DNA of 64,000 bases from RGIG3102 sp964369915 (GCA_964369915.1 CAYJGG010000001.1:14923-78922), one strand, 5' to 3'; shown: positions 1-8,639, numbered from the stretch's first letter. The notes: generated by a model from the letters alone, not told the origin. Made by a program: numbers and translations.

Positions 1-57
1 CATATACTACTAAAAGGAATATATTTAATATATATTAAAATAAAAGGAGATTTACAA

Positions 58-1749
58 ATGGTTAAATTTAAAGACATGCCTTATAAAAGAGGCAATAGCG
101 ACGAGCTTTTAAGCAAAATCACATCTTTAACAGCTGAATTAAATAACGCCACTTCAGCAAGCGAACAAATCAAAATCTACAAAGAGTTTGAAAAAGCTAT
201 GGACAGCTTTACTTCTATGGGAACTCTTTCTCATATTCGCTACACAATTAATACTAAAGATGAATTCTATTTAGCTGAAAAGAAATTCTATGATGAAATC
301 GGCCCTGTTATTGAAGAAAAATCTCAAGAATTTATAACTGCTCTTTTAGATTCAAAATTCAGAAGTGAACTTGAAAAAGAAATGGGAGAATTAATTTTTA
401 TTAATGCTCAAATGAGTAAAGATAGTTTTTCTCCAAAAATCGTTTCACTAATGCAAGATGAAAACGCATTAAGGGCGAAATACCAGCAATTATATGCAAG
501 TGCAATGGTTCATTTTGATGGCAAAGATATGCCTCTTCCAATGCTAGGAAAACACAAGCAAAGCCCTGATAGAGCAATTAGAAAAGCTGCTTTTGAAGCT
601 GAGGGTGGTTTCTTTGATAAAAATCAAGAAGAACTAGACGAATTATTTGATAAATTAGTTAAAAATAGAACTCAGCAAGCTAAAATTCTAGGCTTTGATA
701 ATTATTTAGAGCTAGGATATCTAAGAAGAAGTAGAAACTGCTATACTGCAAAAGATGTTGCAAATTATAGAAGACAAGTTTTATCTGATTTAGTGCCATT
801 AGTTAAAAAACTAAAAGATAATCAAAGAAAAAGAATTAATCTTGATGATTTTAAATATTATGATGATTATTTCAACTTTTTAGATGGAAACGCAGATCCA
901 GTTGGAACACCAGAAGAATTATTAGCAGCCGGAAAAAAAATGTATAGCGAAATGGGTGATGCTACTAAAGATTTTATCGAATTAATGTTTGATATGGATT
1001 TATTCGATGTTATTTCAAGAGATGGCAAAGCACCAGGCGGATATTGCACAAATATCTCTGATTATAAAGCTCCATTTATCTTTTCAAACTTTAATGGAAC
1101 AGCTGGCGACGTTGACGTTTTAACTCATGAAGCAGGTCATGCTTTTGCTTCATATCTTGCTGATAGAAATATTGAATACTCAGCATTAAGCCACCCTTCA
1201 ATGGACGGCTGTGAAGTTCACTCTATGGCTATGGAATTTATAACAACTCCTTGGCATGAATTATTCTTTAAAGAAAATACAGCTAAGTACCAGCTTTCTC
1301 ACACAGAATCTGCTTTAAGTTTTATCCCTTATGGCACAATGGTTGATTATTTCCAAGAAATAATCTATACAAACCCAGATTTAACTAAAGAAGAAAGAAA
1401 CGCTAAATGGGCAGAGCTTGAAAAACAATTCCGTCCTTATATTGATTTTGAAAATCTACCGTTTTATTCTCGTGGTGCTGGCTGGCAAAGACAACTTCAT
1501 ATATATCTATATCCTTTTTACTATATAGATTATTGCCTAGCACAAACTGTTGCTCTTCAAATTTTTGCTCTATTTTTAAAAGATGAAAAAGCTGCTTTTA
1601 AAACTTATATGGACTTCACTATCCAAGGCGGTACAAAAACATTCACAGACTTAGTTAAATCTGTTGGATTAATATCTCCTATGGAAGATAACTGCTTAAA
1701 AGATATTTGTAAAACAATCGGTGATTGGATAGAAACTCTTAAAGTTTAA
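58..1749 (+). CDS. M3 family oligoendopeptidase (PepF-like)
   Basis: Cytoplasmic zinc metallopeptidase expected to degrade short peptides. The 563-residue protein has the M3 signature HEAGH at residues 357-361, with the third zinc ligand probably Glu386, 25 residues after the second His, in a conserved ExxSMxxE context. Length and the all-helical N-terminal half fit the PepF/M3 family. There is no signal peptide. AAAAGGAGA lies eight bases before the ATG and supports the start. It is monocistronic: a strong hairpin terminator follows at once, and the window edge lies just upstream. Substrate preference cannot be read from the sequence. Confidence 0.93.
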   Translation: MVKFKDMPYKRGNSDELLSKITSLTAELNNATSASEQIKIYKEFEKAMDSFTSMGTLSHIRYTINTKDEFYLAEKKFYDEIGPVIEEKSQEFITALLDSKFRSELEKEMGELIFINAQMSKDSFSPKIVSLMQDENALRAKYQQLYASAMVHFDGKDMPLPMLGKHKQSPDRAIRKAAFEAEGGFFDKNQEELDELFDKLVKNRTQQAKILGFDNYLELGYLRRSRNCYTAKDVANYRRQVLSDLVPLVKKLKDNQRKRINLDDFKYYDDYFNFLDGNADPVGTPEELLAAGKKMYSEMGDATKDFIELMFDMDLFDVISRDGKAPGGYCTNISDYKAPFIFSNFNGTAGDVDVLTHEAGHAFASYLADRNIEYSALSHPSMDGCEVHSMAMEFITTPWHELFFKENTAKYQLSHTESALSFIPYGTMVDYFQEIIYTNPDLTKEERNAKWAELEKQFRPYIDFENLPFYSRGAGWQRQLHIYLYPFYYIDYCLAQTVALQIFALFLKDEKAAFKTYMDFTIQGGTKTFTDLVKSVGLISPMEDNCLKDICKTIGDWIETLKV

Positions 1750-1766
1750 AAATTAAATATTTTATT

Positions 1767-1802
1767 AAAAACGCAAACTTTTTAAAAAAGTTTGCGTTTT
1801 TC
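1767..1802 (+). terminator. Rho-independent terminator of the M3 peptidase gene
   Basis: Perfect inverted repeat AAAACGCAAACTTTTT / AAAAAGTTTGCGTTTT followed by T residues, 17 bases after the stop codon. It separates the peptidase gene from the GntR promoter that starts directly behind it. Confidence 0.85.
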
Positions 1803-1804
1803 TA

Positions 1805-1865
1805 TTGACAACTGTATATGTAACAGTGTATACTGTGTATATACTAGTATAACAGTTGTAACAGT
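1805..1865 (+). promoter_or_regulatory. Promoter and operator cluster of the GntR-ABC operon
   Basis: TTGACA (1805-1810), an 18-base spacer and TATACT (1829-1834) form a good sigma-A promoter. It is overlaid by dyads: ACAGT-N4-ACTGT at 1823-1836 covers the -10 box, the perfect palindrome TATACTAGTATA lies at 1840-1851, and TAACAGT recurs at 1821, 1850 and 1859. Dyads of this kind at a GntR/YtrA-type promoter suggest autorepression by the first gene. Confidence 0.75.
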
Positions 1866-1885
1866 CAGGAGGTTTCGATATATAA

Positions 1886-2260
1886 ATGAATATTATAATT
1901 TCAAATTCAAATTCAGCACCAATCTACGACCAGCTATATACCCAAATCAAAAATCTAATCATAAGCGGAAAGCTAACAGAAGGTGAAAGTTTGCCTTCTA
2001 TTAGAAATCTTGCAAAAGATTTAAAGATTAGTGTTATCACAACAAAAAAAGCTTATGAAAAATTAGAAATTGATGGGTATATAAACACAGTTCATGGAAA
2101 AGGCTCTTTTGTTTCTCCGCAAAATACTGAAATCCTAAAAGAAACAAAATTAAAAGAAATTGAAAATCACATGCAAAAAATAATAGATATATCCCCTGCT
2201 GTTAATTTAAGTAAAGATGAATTAATAGAAATGTTTAGAATATTTATAAAGGAGAATTAG
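1886..2260 (+). CDS. GntR family transcriptional regulator (YtrA subfamily)
   Basis: A 124-residue regulator with an N-terminal winged helix-turn-helix of GntR type (about residues 10-75, including the motif SLPSIRNLAKDLKIS) and only a short helical tail. It lacks the large effector domain of the FadR or HutC groups, which is typical of the YtrA subfamily. AGGAGG lies 13 bases before the ATG. It is the first gene of an operon with an ABC ATPase (3 bases away) and two membrane subunits, the standard YtrA arrangement. It probably represses its own operon through the dyads around the promoter. The inducing signal is unknown; related systems respond to cell-wall-active antibiotics. Confidence 0.9.
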   Translation: MNIIISNSNSAPIYDQLYTQIKNLIISGKLTEGESLPSIRNLAKDLKISVITTKKAYEKLEIDGYINTVHGKGSFVSPQNTEILKETKLKEIENHMQKIIDISPAVNLSKDELIEMFRIFIKEN

Positions 2261-2263
2261 ACT

Positions 2264-3091
2264 ATGAATAATATAGAAATAAAAAACCTCACTAAGAGAT
2301 ACAAAGATTTCACTCTTGATAATATTTCTTTTGATGTGCCAAAGGGGTGCATCGTAGGACTTGTTGGAGAAAATGGTGCAGGTAAAACAACAATTATAAA
2401 CTCTATTTTAAATATCATAAAATATGAGGGTGAAGTAGCCTTATTTAATAATGAAATTGATGAAAAGGATATAAAAGAATACACAGGCGCTGTTTTGGAT
2501 GAGGCATTTTTCTCAGATGTTTTAACAGTAAAACAAATATCGAATTTATTAAAATACACTTACAAAAATTTTGATAAAACTTATTTTTCTTCTCTTATTG
2601 AAAAATTCAATTTGCCAACTAATAAAAAAGCTAGCGAATTTTCAAGAGGAATGAAGATGAAACTTCAAATAGCCTCTAGTATGGCTCATTCACCAAGATT
2701 ATTAATCTTAGATGAAGCCACTTCTGGGCTTGATCCTTTAATGAGGAATGAAATTTTAGATTTATTAAATGAATACACTAGAAATGAAGAAAGAAGTATA
2801 TTAATGTCTTCGCATATTGTTTCTGATTTAGAAAAAGTTTGCGATTATATAGCTTTTATTAGCAAAGGAAAGCTAGTTTTATTTGATGAAAAAGATGTTA
2901 TCTTAGACACTTATGGAATATTAAAAATATCTAACGAAGATTTAGAAAATATAGACGAAACTGCTATTATTAAAAAGAATAAAACTTCTTATGGCTATGA
3001 AGCATTAGTATTAAAAGATAGTATTCCTAATATATACAAAACCGAACATACAACGCTTGAAGATATTATTATATTTTTAGGCGATAAATAG
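2264..3091 (+). CDS. ABC transporter ATP-binding protein (BcrA/YtrB-like)
   Basis: ATPase subunit of 275 residues. Walker A GENGAGKTT lies near residue 35, a relaxed signature motif reads EFSRGMKMKLQ, and Walker B with D-loop reads LLILDEATSGLDP. The C-terminal extension of about 60 residues and the overall plan match the drug/bacitracin (BcrA/CcmA-type) export ATPases. It starts 3 bases after the GntR gene and precedes two permease genes, so one nucleotide-binding protein probably serves a heterodimeric membrane part. Export of an envelope-targeting compound is inferred from family and operon layout only. Confidence 0.92.
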   Translation: MNNIEIKNLTKRYKDFTLDNISFDVPKGCIVGLVGENGAGKTTIINSILNIIKYEGEVALFNNEIDEKDIKEYTGAVLDEAFFSDVLTVKQISNLLKYTYKNFDKTYFSSLIEKFNLPTNKKASEFSRGMKMKLQIASSMAHSPRLLILDEATSGLDPLMRNEILDLLNEYTRNEERSILMSSHIVSDLEKVCDYIAFISKGKLVLFDEKDVILDTYGILKISNEDLENIDETAIIKKNKTSYGYEALVLKDSIPNIYKTEHTTLEDIIIFLGDK

Positions 3092-3106
3092 AAAGGAGAT
3101 TTTATT

Positions 3107-3730
3107 ATGAAAGCTTTATTTCTTAAAGATTTTTATACAGCAATGGCAAAAGTTAAATTTTTTTTAATAATAATATTAGCCTTTAGCTTTATGGGTGGAA
3201 TAAGTTTTGAAGGTATTTCGGCTAGTGGGTTTGCTTTATATTTCAGCCTTTTAATTCCGCAAACTCTTATTGCTTATGATGAGCAATCCAATTTTTCAAA
3301 ATACTCAAAAATACTTCCATTTTCAGATTTTGAAATAGTTTTTTCTAAATATTTATTAGGATATTTGCTTTTAATATTAATTAGCACTATATCAACAATT
3401 TCAATAACTTTATTTAATCTTAATAATTTTGATATGATTATAAACCAAGTGTCACCATTAATTATCTTAAGTTTAATATCATTATGCTTTTTTGCTATCT
3501 ATCTTCCAGGACTTATAATTTTTGGCACTCAAAAAGGCAGATTTATAACATTGATTTTAATATTCTGCTTTTTCTTTTTAGCAACTCAGTTTAACACTAT
3601 TTCTCCTGATTTATTATTAAAATTATACACTAATATTCCGCTTTTAATTATTACAGCAATAATTTTTAATATAGTTTCAGTGTTTATCGCAGTTACATTT
3701 TATAAAAAGAAAAAATACCTACCAAGCTAA
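3107..3730 (+). CDS. ABC-2 type transporter permease subunit 1
   Basis: A 207-residue integral membrane protein with about six hydrophobic segments and a short cytoplasmic N-terminus (MKALFLKDF), the usual opening of ABC-2 permeases of the YtrC/BcrB kind. An SKILPFSD segment followed by FSKYLLGYL is shared with the next gene, so the two are paralogues from a tandem duplication. AAAGGAGA precedes the ATG. It should form the membrane channel with its paralogue and the ATPase encoded 15 bases upstream. Confidence 0.85.
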   Translation: MKALFLKDFYTAMAKVKFFLIIILAFSFMGGISFEGISASGFALYFSLLIPQTLIAYDEQSNFSKYSKILPFSDFEIVFSKYLLGYLLLILISTISTISITLFNLNNFDMIINQVSPLIILSLISLCFFAIYLPGLIIFGTQKGRFITLILIFCFFFLATQFNTISPDLLLKLYTNIPLLIITAIIFNIVSVFIAVTFYKKKKYLPS

Positions 3731-3762
3731 AAACCTAATATAAAAGGAGAAAACAACTAAAT

Positions 3763-4380
3763 ATGAGAGCATTATTATTAAAAGACTGCTATTACATTTT
3801 TAATGAAGATAAGCTATTTTTATTTATCGTTTTGGCTTTAAGTATATTATCTGGTCTTCAAACAGGTGCAACTTTTATGCATGGATTTGCTTTAATTTTT
3901 TCACTAGGCTCTATTAGGCTTACATTTTCAGCTGATACGAAATCAAATTTTTTCAAACATTCTAAAATATTGACGTATAGTGATTTTAAAATAGTTTTAT
4001 CGAAATATTTTCTTGGATATTTAAGCTTACTAATTCCCACTATAATTTCAATTTTATCAGGATATACATTAACTAATCCTTTAAATGCACCTGTTGGATA
4101 TTATATACACAGCCTTAGCACCACTGCATGTATTTTTGCAATATTTATGTCTATTCAGTTGCCTGCCATTTTTAAATTCGGTGTTGAAAAAGGAAGATTG
4201 ATGAATTTCCTTTTTGAAATAATTCTATTAATTTTAATTACTTTTTTATCTGATACTTTCAATGATTTATTCAATACTCTATATAATAATTTTGTTATTA
4301 TGCTATCATTTACTATAATTATAAGTATAATTTCGTTTATTATTAGCCTTAAATTTTATAAACAAAAGGTATATAATTGA
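3763..4380 (+). CDS. ABC-2 type transporter permease subunit 2
   Basis: A 205-residue membrane protein with about six transmembrane segments. It is clearly paralogous to the preceding gene: it opens with MRALLLKD, shares GFALIFSL and has SKILTYSDFKIVLSKYFLGYL where the first copy has SKILPFSDFEIVFSKYLLGYL. It lies 32 bases downstream with its own AAAAGGAG site. The pair probably acts as a heterodimer. The two copies diverge most in the loops after the first and fourth membrane segments, which may reflect substrate contact; that is inference. Confidence 0.85.
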   Translation: MRALLLKDCYYIFNEDKLFLFIVLALSILSGLQTGATFMHGFALIFSLGSIRLTFSADTKSNFFKHSKILTYSDFKIVLSKYFLGYLSLLIPTIISILSGYTLTNPLNAPVGYYIHSLSTTACIFAIFMSIQLPAIFKFGVEKGRLMNFLFEIILLILITFLSDTFNDLFNTLYNNFVIMLSFTIIISIISFIISLKFYKQKVYN

Positions 4381-4432
4381 TTTATATATCTATAATTTCT
4401 ATTTTATCCAAAACAAGAAAGGGCAAAACTTT

Positions 4433-5494
4433 ATGAAAAAACTTATATCATTAATTTTAATTTTATCATTATCAATTTCCTTCTCTGCATGCACTAACTC
4501 TAATAATGAAGAAGCTAATGCAGATAACCTAAAATCCACAGCTACTGCATATCTATATGGAGAAACTCACGGAGAACTTGCTATTTTAGAAAAAGAATTT
4601 GAGCTTTGGAATAATTATTATCAAAATGACGGAATGCGTCATCTATTTATCGAGTTTCCTTTTTACGGTGCAGAATACTTAAATTTATGGATGCAAGCAG
4701 AAGATAATTCTATCTTAGATGAAATTTTCAATGATGTTAAGGGAACTGCAATGGATACCCCTGAAACTAAAGAATTTTTTATTAAAATAAAGGAAAATTG
4801 CCCCGAAACAATTTTCCACGGAATAGACGTTGGTCACCAATATCAAACTACAGGTGAGCGATATCTAAATTATTTAAATGAAAATAATTTAGAAGATAGC
4901 CAAGCTTTTATTTTAACACAAGAAGCGATAGAACAAGGAAAAGAGTTTTATTCTGATAAGGATTATGAATATCGTGAAAATATGCTTGTAGAAAATTTCA
5001 AGCGTGAATTTAATAGTCTTAAAAATGAAGATATAATGGGTATATTTGGCGCAGCACACACGGATTTAGATTCGTATATTTCGAACGACACTCTTAATAT
5101 GACCAGCCAATTAATCGAATACTATGGCGAAAATATAAAAGCTGAAAGCCTTACCCATCTCGCTCTTATAAATGAGCCTGTAAGAATTGATACATTAACT
5201 ATTAATAATAAAGATTATGAGGCAGAATATTACGGCAAACAAGATTTATCCAGCCTTTTCCCAGAATATTCTCACAGGGAATACTGGAAATTAGTTAATG
5301 CCTTTGAAGATTTTAAGGATAATGAAATAACTGGAAATGTGCTCCCTTTTGATAATTATATAATGAGTTTAGAGCTTAATAATATCTACGTTGTAGATTA
5401 CACGAAAAAAGATGGCAGTGTTATTCGAGAAATTCATACATACGCTGGATATGAATGGCAAGGAAAACTTGCAACACAACAAATAATTGAATAA
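4433..5494 (+). CDS. Lipoprotein with ChaN/erythromycin-esterase-like fold
   Basis: A 353-residue exported lipoprotein: a hydrophobic signal peptide ends in the lipobox SFSAC (Cys20). The mature part opens with YLYGETHGE (His46), followed by LFIEFP, HGIDVG, YRENMLVENF and GIFGAAHTD. A GExHG motif, a downstream Glu and a late GxxH pattern are what one sees in the EreA/ChaN/TraB-like superfamily, although the metal or ester chemistry cannot be fixed from sequence. It follows the ABC permease genes by 52 bases and precedes the terminator, so it is probably the last gene of the GntR-controlled operon. It may be an accessory binding or hydrolytic factor at the outer face of the membrane. Confidence 0.65.
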   Translation: MKKLISLILILSLSISFSACTNSNNEEANADNLKSTATAYLYGETHGELAILEKEFELWNNYYQNDGMRHLFIEFPFYGAEYLNLWMQAEDNSILDEIFNDVKGTAMDTPETKEFFIKIKENCPETIFHGIDVGHQYQTTGERYLNYLNENNLEDSQAFILTQEAIEQGKEFYSDKDYEYRENMLVENFKREFNSLKNEDIMGIFGAAHTDLDSYISNDTLNMTSQLIEYYGENIKAESLTHLALINEPVRIDTLTINNKDYEAEYYGKQDLSSLFPEYSHREYWKLVNAFEDFKDNEITGNVLPFDNYIMSLELNNIYVVDYTKKDGSVIREIHTYAGYEWQGKLATQQIIE

Positions 5495-5497
5495 ACT

Positions 5498-5533
5498 AAA
5501 AATCGCTGATAAAATTGTATCAGCGATTTTTTA
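5498..5533 (+). terminator. Terminator of the GntR-ABC-lipoprotein operon
   Basis: AAAAATCGCTGATA, a short loop and TATCAGCGATTTTTT form a GC-containing stem with a T-run, four bases after the lipoprotein stop codon. Confidence 0.85.
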
Positions 5534-5623
5534 TATTAAATTCACCTATATATAATATATTACATTGTATAAAAACCAAAAATATTCGATAAAAAAATAT
5601 TTAAAAAAATGTCGAAAAAACTC

Positions 5624-5676
5624 TTTACAAATTTAAAATCTATGCTATAATAATAACAGTAATGATTATCATTATT
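5624..5676 (+). promoter_or_regulatory. Promoter with Fur/PerR-type box
   Basis: TTTACA (5624-5629), a 16-base spacer and TATAAT (5646-5651) are followed by the 7-1-7 palindrome TAATGAT-T-ATCATTA (5660-5674). In a 19-base frame it matches the classical iron box at 15 of the 18 positions outside the centre. Its place over the transcription start indicates repression, most likely by the downstream Fur-family protein itself. Confidence 0.8.
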
Positions 5677-5705
5677 GATTTAAAGATTGAAACGGAGGTG
5701 TCAAT

Positions 5706-6110
5706 ATGGAAGTTGTAAGAAAAAACAGTAAGAAAAGAGAAGCTATTTTAAATGTTATTAAAAGCACAGACTCTCACCCTACTGCTGAATGGATTTATCA
5801 AAAATTAAAGCCAGAAATTAAAGATTTAAGTCTTGGCACTGTGTATCGCAATTTAGCTTTATTTGTAGCAAATGGCGATATAATAAAAGTTGCAACGGTT
5901 GACAATCAAGAAAGATACGATGCTAAAACAAACGAGCATTCGCATTTTATTTGCACAAGTTGTTCTTGTGTTATCGATATTGAAAACCCAAAAAACAGTA
6001 ATGAATTAATTACCAATATAAGCAAGGACTATAATTTTAATATATCTTCATATAATTTAAGTTTTTATGGAGAGTGTGCGAAATGTAGTTCACATAAATT
6101 AAAAAATTAA
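5706..6110 (+). CDS. Fur family regulator, PerR-like
   Basis: A 134-residue winged-helix metalloregulator. The recognition region contains LGTVYRNL. Two CxxC pairs (CTSC and CAKC) supply the structural zinc site. The regulatory metal site of PerR is recognisable: His24 in SHPTAEW, Asp in RYDAKTNEHSH, the HxH pair and Asp in VIDIENP. A near-consensus Fur/PerR box covers its promoter and the next gene is a peroxide reductase, which argues for PerR rather than an iron-uptake Fur. AACGGAGGTG precedes the ATG. Sensing of peroxide by metal-catalysed His oxidation is a family property, not something seen here. Confidence 0.87.
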   Translation: MEVVRKNSKKREAILNVIKSTDSHPTAEWIYQKLKPEIKDLSLGTVYRNLALFVANGDIIKVATVDNQERYDAKTNEHSHFICTSCSCVIDIENPKNSNELITNISKDYNFNISSYNLSFYGECAKCSSHKLKN

Positions 6111-6141
6111 AAAAATAAAAAATCATTTGGAGGATTTAAAA

Positions 6142-6696
6142 ATGAGTAAAAAATTTGTATGTACAGTTTGTGGATATGTTCACGAAGGAAGCGAAGCACC
6201 AGCAGTATGTCCAACTTGTAAAGTAGGACCTGAAAAATTCATGGAAAAAGCAGAAGGCGAAAAAGTTTGGGCTGCTGAACACGTTATCGGTGTTGCACAA
6301 GGCGCTAGAGAAGATATAATCGCTGATTTAAGAGCTAATTTTGAAGGCGAATGCACAGAAGTTGGTATGTATCTTGCGATGTCAAGAGTAGCACATAGAG
6401 AAGGCTATCCAGAAATCGGTTTATACTGGGAAAAAGCAGCTTTAGAAGAAGCTGAACACGCAGCAAAATTTGCTGAATTACTAGGCGAAGTTGTAACAAA
6501 TTCAACTAAGAAAAACCTAGAACTTAGAATCGAAGCTGAACACGGCGCAACTGAAGGTAAATTCGATTTAGCTAAAAGAGCTAAAGAATTAAACCTTGAT
6601 GCTATTCATGATACAGTTCATGAAATGGCAAGAGATGAAGCAAGACACGGTAAAGCTTTTGAAGGTTTATTAGAAAGATATTTTTCTGGTAAATAA
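6142..6696 (+). CDS. Reverse rubrerythrin
   Basis: A 184-residue non-haem iron protein that reduces peroxide in anaerobes. The domain order is reversed relative to classical rubrerythrin: the rubredoxin domain comes first (FVCTVCGYVH and VCPTCK, four Cys ligands within residues 1-35) and the ferritin-like diiron four-helix bundle follows (EGECTEVGMY, EEAEHAAK, DEARHGKAF carry the carboxylate and His ligands). An in-frame TTG 15 bases upstream is unlikely to be the start, because GGAGG at 6129-6133 sits eight bases before the ATG at 6142. It lies 31 bases after the PerR-like gene, so the two are probably co-transcribed and derepressed by peroxide. Confidence 0.93.
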   Translation: MSKKFVCTVCGYVHEGSEAPAVCPTCKVGPEKFMEKAEGEKVWAAEHVIGVAQGAREDIIADLRANFEGECTEVGMYLAMSRVAHREGYPEIGLYWEKAALEEAEHAAKFAELLGEVVTNSTKKNLELRIEAEHGATEGKFDLAKRAKELNLDAIHDTVHEMARDEARHGKAFEGLLERYFSGK

Positions 6697-6774
6697 TTAA
6701 ACTAATTCAGCCATCCATACATACACTAATAAATTTAGATGAAATATAGATGGCTCTCTTCTAAAATATATCGT

Positions 6775-6816
6775 AAAAAAATCTAACTTGATATTAAATC
6801 AAGTTAGATTTTTTTT
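6775..6816. terminator. Bidirectional terminator between reverse rubrerythrin and the 119-residue gene
   Basis: AATCTAACTTGAT / ATCAAGTTAGATT, a 13-base stem with A-run on the left and T-run on the right, placed between convergent genes. A weaker repeat (AGCCATC at 6709, GATGGCT at 6749) lies nearer the rubrerythrin stop. Confidence 0.85.
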
Positions 6817-7174
6817 AATCTTCTTTTTTATGTAATTCTAAAACAAAAGTATTATCATCTTTTATATCAACTTTTGCAGAAGTGATAATTTGGCTAATTA
6901 ATCCTAATTGCACTTCATAATCTAAGTCGCTTTCTCCTAAAAGCTCCCAATATAATTCAATTCCAGCGTTTCTAGCTTCTGGATTTAAAATTTCTTCAAC
7001 TTTTTCAACTTCTTTTCTAAATTCTTCTTTAAAATCGCTAGTTAAAGTTATTTGAAAATCATGATCTTTATGATTATGTTTAATATTTATAGTGATATCG
7101 TTTGCACCAATACTAAAACAAAAAGTTTCCAGTTCGTCTGTAATTCTTGAAATTTTCTTTTTTGTGTGTTTCAT
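6815..7174 (-). CDS. Uncharacterised 119-residue protein
   Basis: I do not recognise this family. The protein is soluble, charged and without signal peptide. It opens with a basic helix, continues with alternating strand-like sequence (DITINIKHNHKDHDFQITLTS), then a charged helix rich in Glu and Lys and a second helix-strand unit. AAAGGATT lies eight bases upstream of the ATG. It precedes nothing on its strand before the terminator and follows the DUF1576 gene by 15 bases, so the two are probably one transcript. The coding look (codon use, ribosome site, operon spacing) supports a real gene. Confidence 0.7.
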   Translation of the reverse strand: MKHTKKKISRITDELETFCFSIGANDITINIKHNHKDHDFQITLTSDFKEEFRKEVEKVEEILNPEARNAGIELYWELLGESDLDYEVQLGLISQIITSAKVDIKDDNTFVLELHKKED

Positions 7175-7189
7175 AATTTGTAATCCTTT

Positions 7190-8464
7190 TTAGTTTGAGC
7201 TTCTATGTGCCTCGATAATAGGCACTATAACTATACAAATTAGCCCAGCTGCAAACCCGTTATTATATAAATTTAGCCAGCCGTGCAAAACTCCAACTTC
7301 TCGCACTACTGCTGCATGTATTATACCAGTTATTAAGCCCCATGTAAAGCCAAATTGTCCAGCAATTGGAGAAAGTCCTGTTGCAAATAGTGCTGCTAAA
7401 ACCATAGACGGATCACTTAAATTCCATTTCATTACAAATGAAGCTAAAACAACACCTAAAACTAAAGGTATAACATTCTTAATATGTTTACCAAAAGCGC
7501 CAAATCCAACAACAGTTAAAATTCCGCCAAGTGAAGGGCCATTTAAGTGTGAACCTATTATTAAAACATACCCCATAGACATAAATCCAAGCAATCCCAT
7601 ATTTATTAAAGTTCTTGGAAGCCCTTCTAAAACTATGTAATCGGCAACTGCCCTACCTGAGTGTTTTGTAAAATGTTTCATGCCTTTAAATGAATAGCTA
7701 TTTAAGTAAAAACCATACAAAAACATAAAGCCAAATATTAAACTAAAAAATATAATTAACTCTGTTTGATAACTAGTTGACCATAAGTTATTTGATGAAA
7801 ACTCATAGCCGAATGATTTAAATAATGATACAGCTATCATTCCAATAAGCCCTGCTGCCATACCAACATTATATAAATTATATCCTTGATGAGCCCTAAC
7901 TGTGTGAGCCGATACAGGCGGTATAACATATCCTATTAATACTCCAATTAAAATCATTAATGGGATTTTAATAATAGGATCTATATTAAATAAATACCCA
8001 ACTTCCCCTACTATCGGGGCTAGAGTTGTTCCAAAAACAACAGCATATGCGTATGAAGCAAATTCTTCATCGTTAATTTTTGTATAAAGAAACCCACCAA
8101 ACATTATAGGAAGTATATTAAATACATTTTTTCCAAAAAGAGCGAATCCACCCATTAATAAAACGCTAGCTGTTGTAACGCCAAAGAAAGGTATTTTAGA
8201 AAAATAGAATAAAATTATTGTAATTAGCATAACTATTCCAGCATTTAAAAAAGCTCCACCTATCCCTGCAACTTCGATATAGTCTGTGATTAAAGCATCT
8301 CTTGAAAAAATAATTTTGATTAGTCCATCAAAAGAATTAGAAATTCCATCGATTAAAAAGGCAAATAAGCAAAAACTAATCGCTAACATTGTTAGCAAAA
8401 AGTCTATATGAGATGATGTGTTCTCGGCTGAATACTTTACTTTCGGTTTTAATCTTGTTAACAT
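7190..8464 (-). CDS. DUF1576 family membrane protein
   Basis: A 424-residue polytopic membrane protein with about ten to twelve hydrophobic segments. The two halves resemble each other: FGVTTASVLLMGGFALFGKN in the first half corresponds to LGGILTVVGFGAFGKH in the second, and the loop HQGYNLYNVGMAAGLIG to HGWLNLYNNGFAAGLIC. This internal repeat, with the LYNxGxAAG motif, is what defines DUF1576. The function is unknown; the duplicated plan suggests a transporter with inverted or parallel repeats, which is inference. AAAGGAG precedes the ATG and a good promoter lies 40-70 bases upstream. Confidence 0.8.
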   Translation of the reverse strand: MLTRLKPKVKYSAENTSSHIDFLLTMLAISFCLFAFLIDGISNSFDGLIKIIFSRDALITDYIEVAGIGGAFLNAGIVMLITIILFYFSKIPFFGVTTASVLLMGGFALFGKNVFNILPIMFGGFLYTKINDEEFASYAYAVVFGTTLAPIVGEVGYLFNIDPIIKIPLMILIGVLIGYVIPPVSAHTVRAHQGYNLYNVGMAAGLIGMIAVSLFKSFGYEFSSNNLWSTSYQTELIIFFSLIFGFMFLYGFYLNSYSFKGMKHFTKHSGRAVADYIVLEGLPRTLINMGLLGFMSMGYVLIIGSHLNGPSLGGILTVVGFGAFGKHIKNVIPLVLGVVLASFVMKWNLSDPSMVLAALFATGLSPIAGQFGFTWGLITGIIHAAVVREVGVLHGWLNLYNNGFAAGLICIVIVPIIEAHRSSN

Positions 8465-8504
8465 TGAAACTCCTTTGTAATAGATATTTTTTTATCTTTA
8501 TAAT

Positions 8505-8533
8505 AGTATATCATAATCAAAAACCTATATCAA
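8505..8533 (-). promoter_or_regulatory. Promoter of the DUF1576 gene
   Basis: Reading leftward: TTGATA (8528-8533), 17-base spacer, TATACT (8505-8510). It lies 41 bases upstream of the start codon. Confidence 0.65.
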
Positions 8534-8639
8534 GACATTGAGCTATTCAAAATAGCTATAAAGGGTATGCAAATTTTATATTTTACTAAAAAAAGTTAAT
8601 TTTCATCTATTTTTACAAATTTTTATCTTTTTTCAATTA

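Noticed and set aside
1792..1986. 64-codon frame overlapping the GntR gene start
   Set aside because: It begins in the M3 terminator and runs through the promoter; the GntR frame has the ribosome site and the conserved domain.
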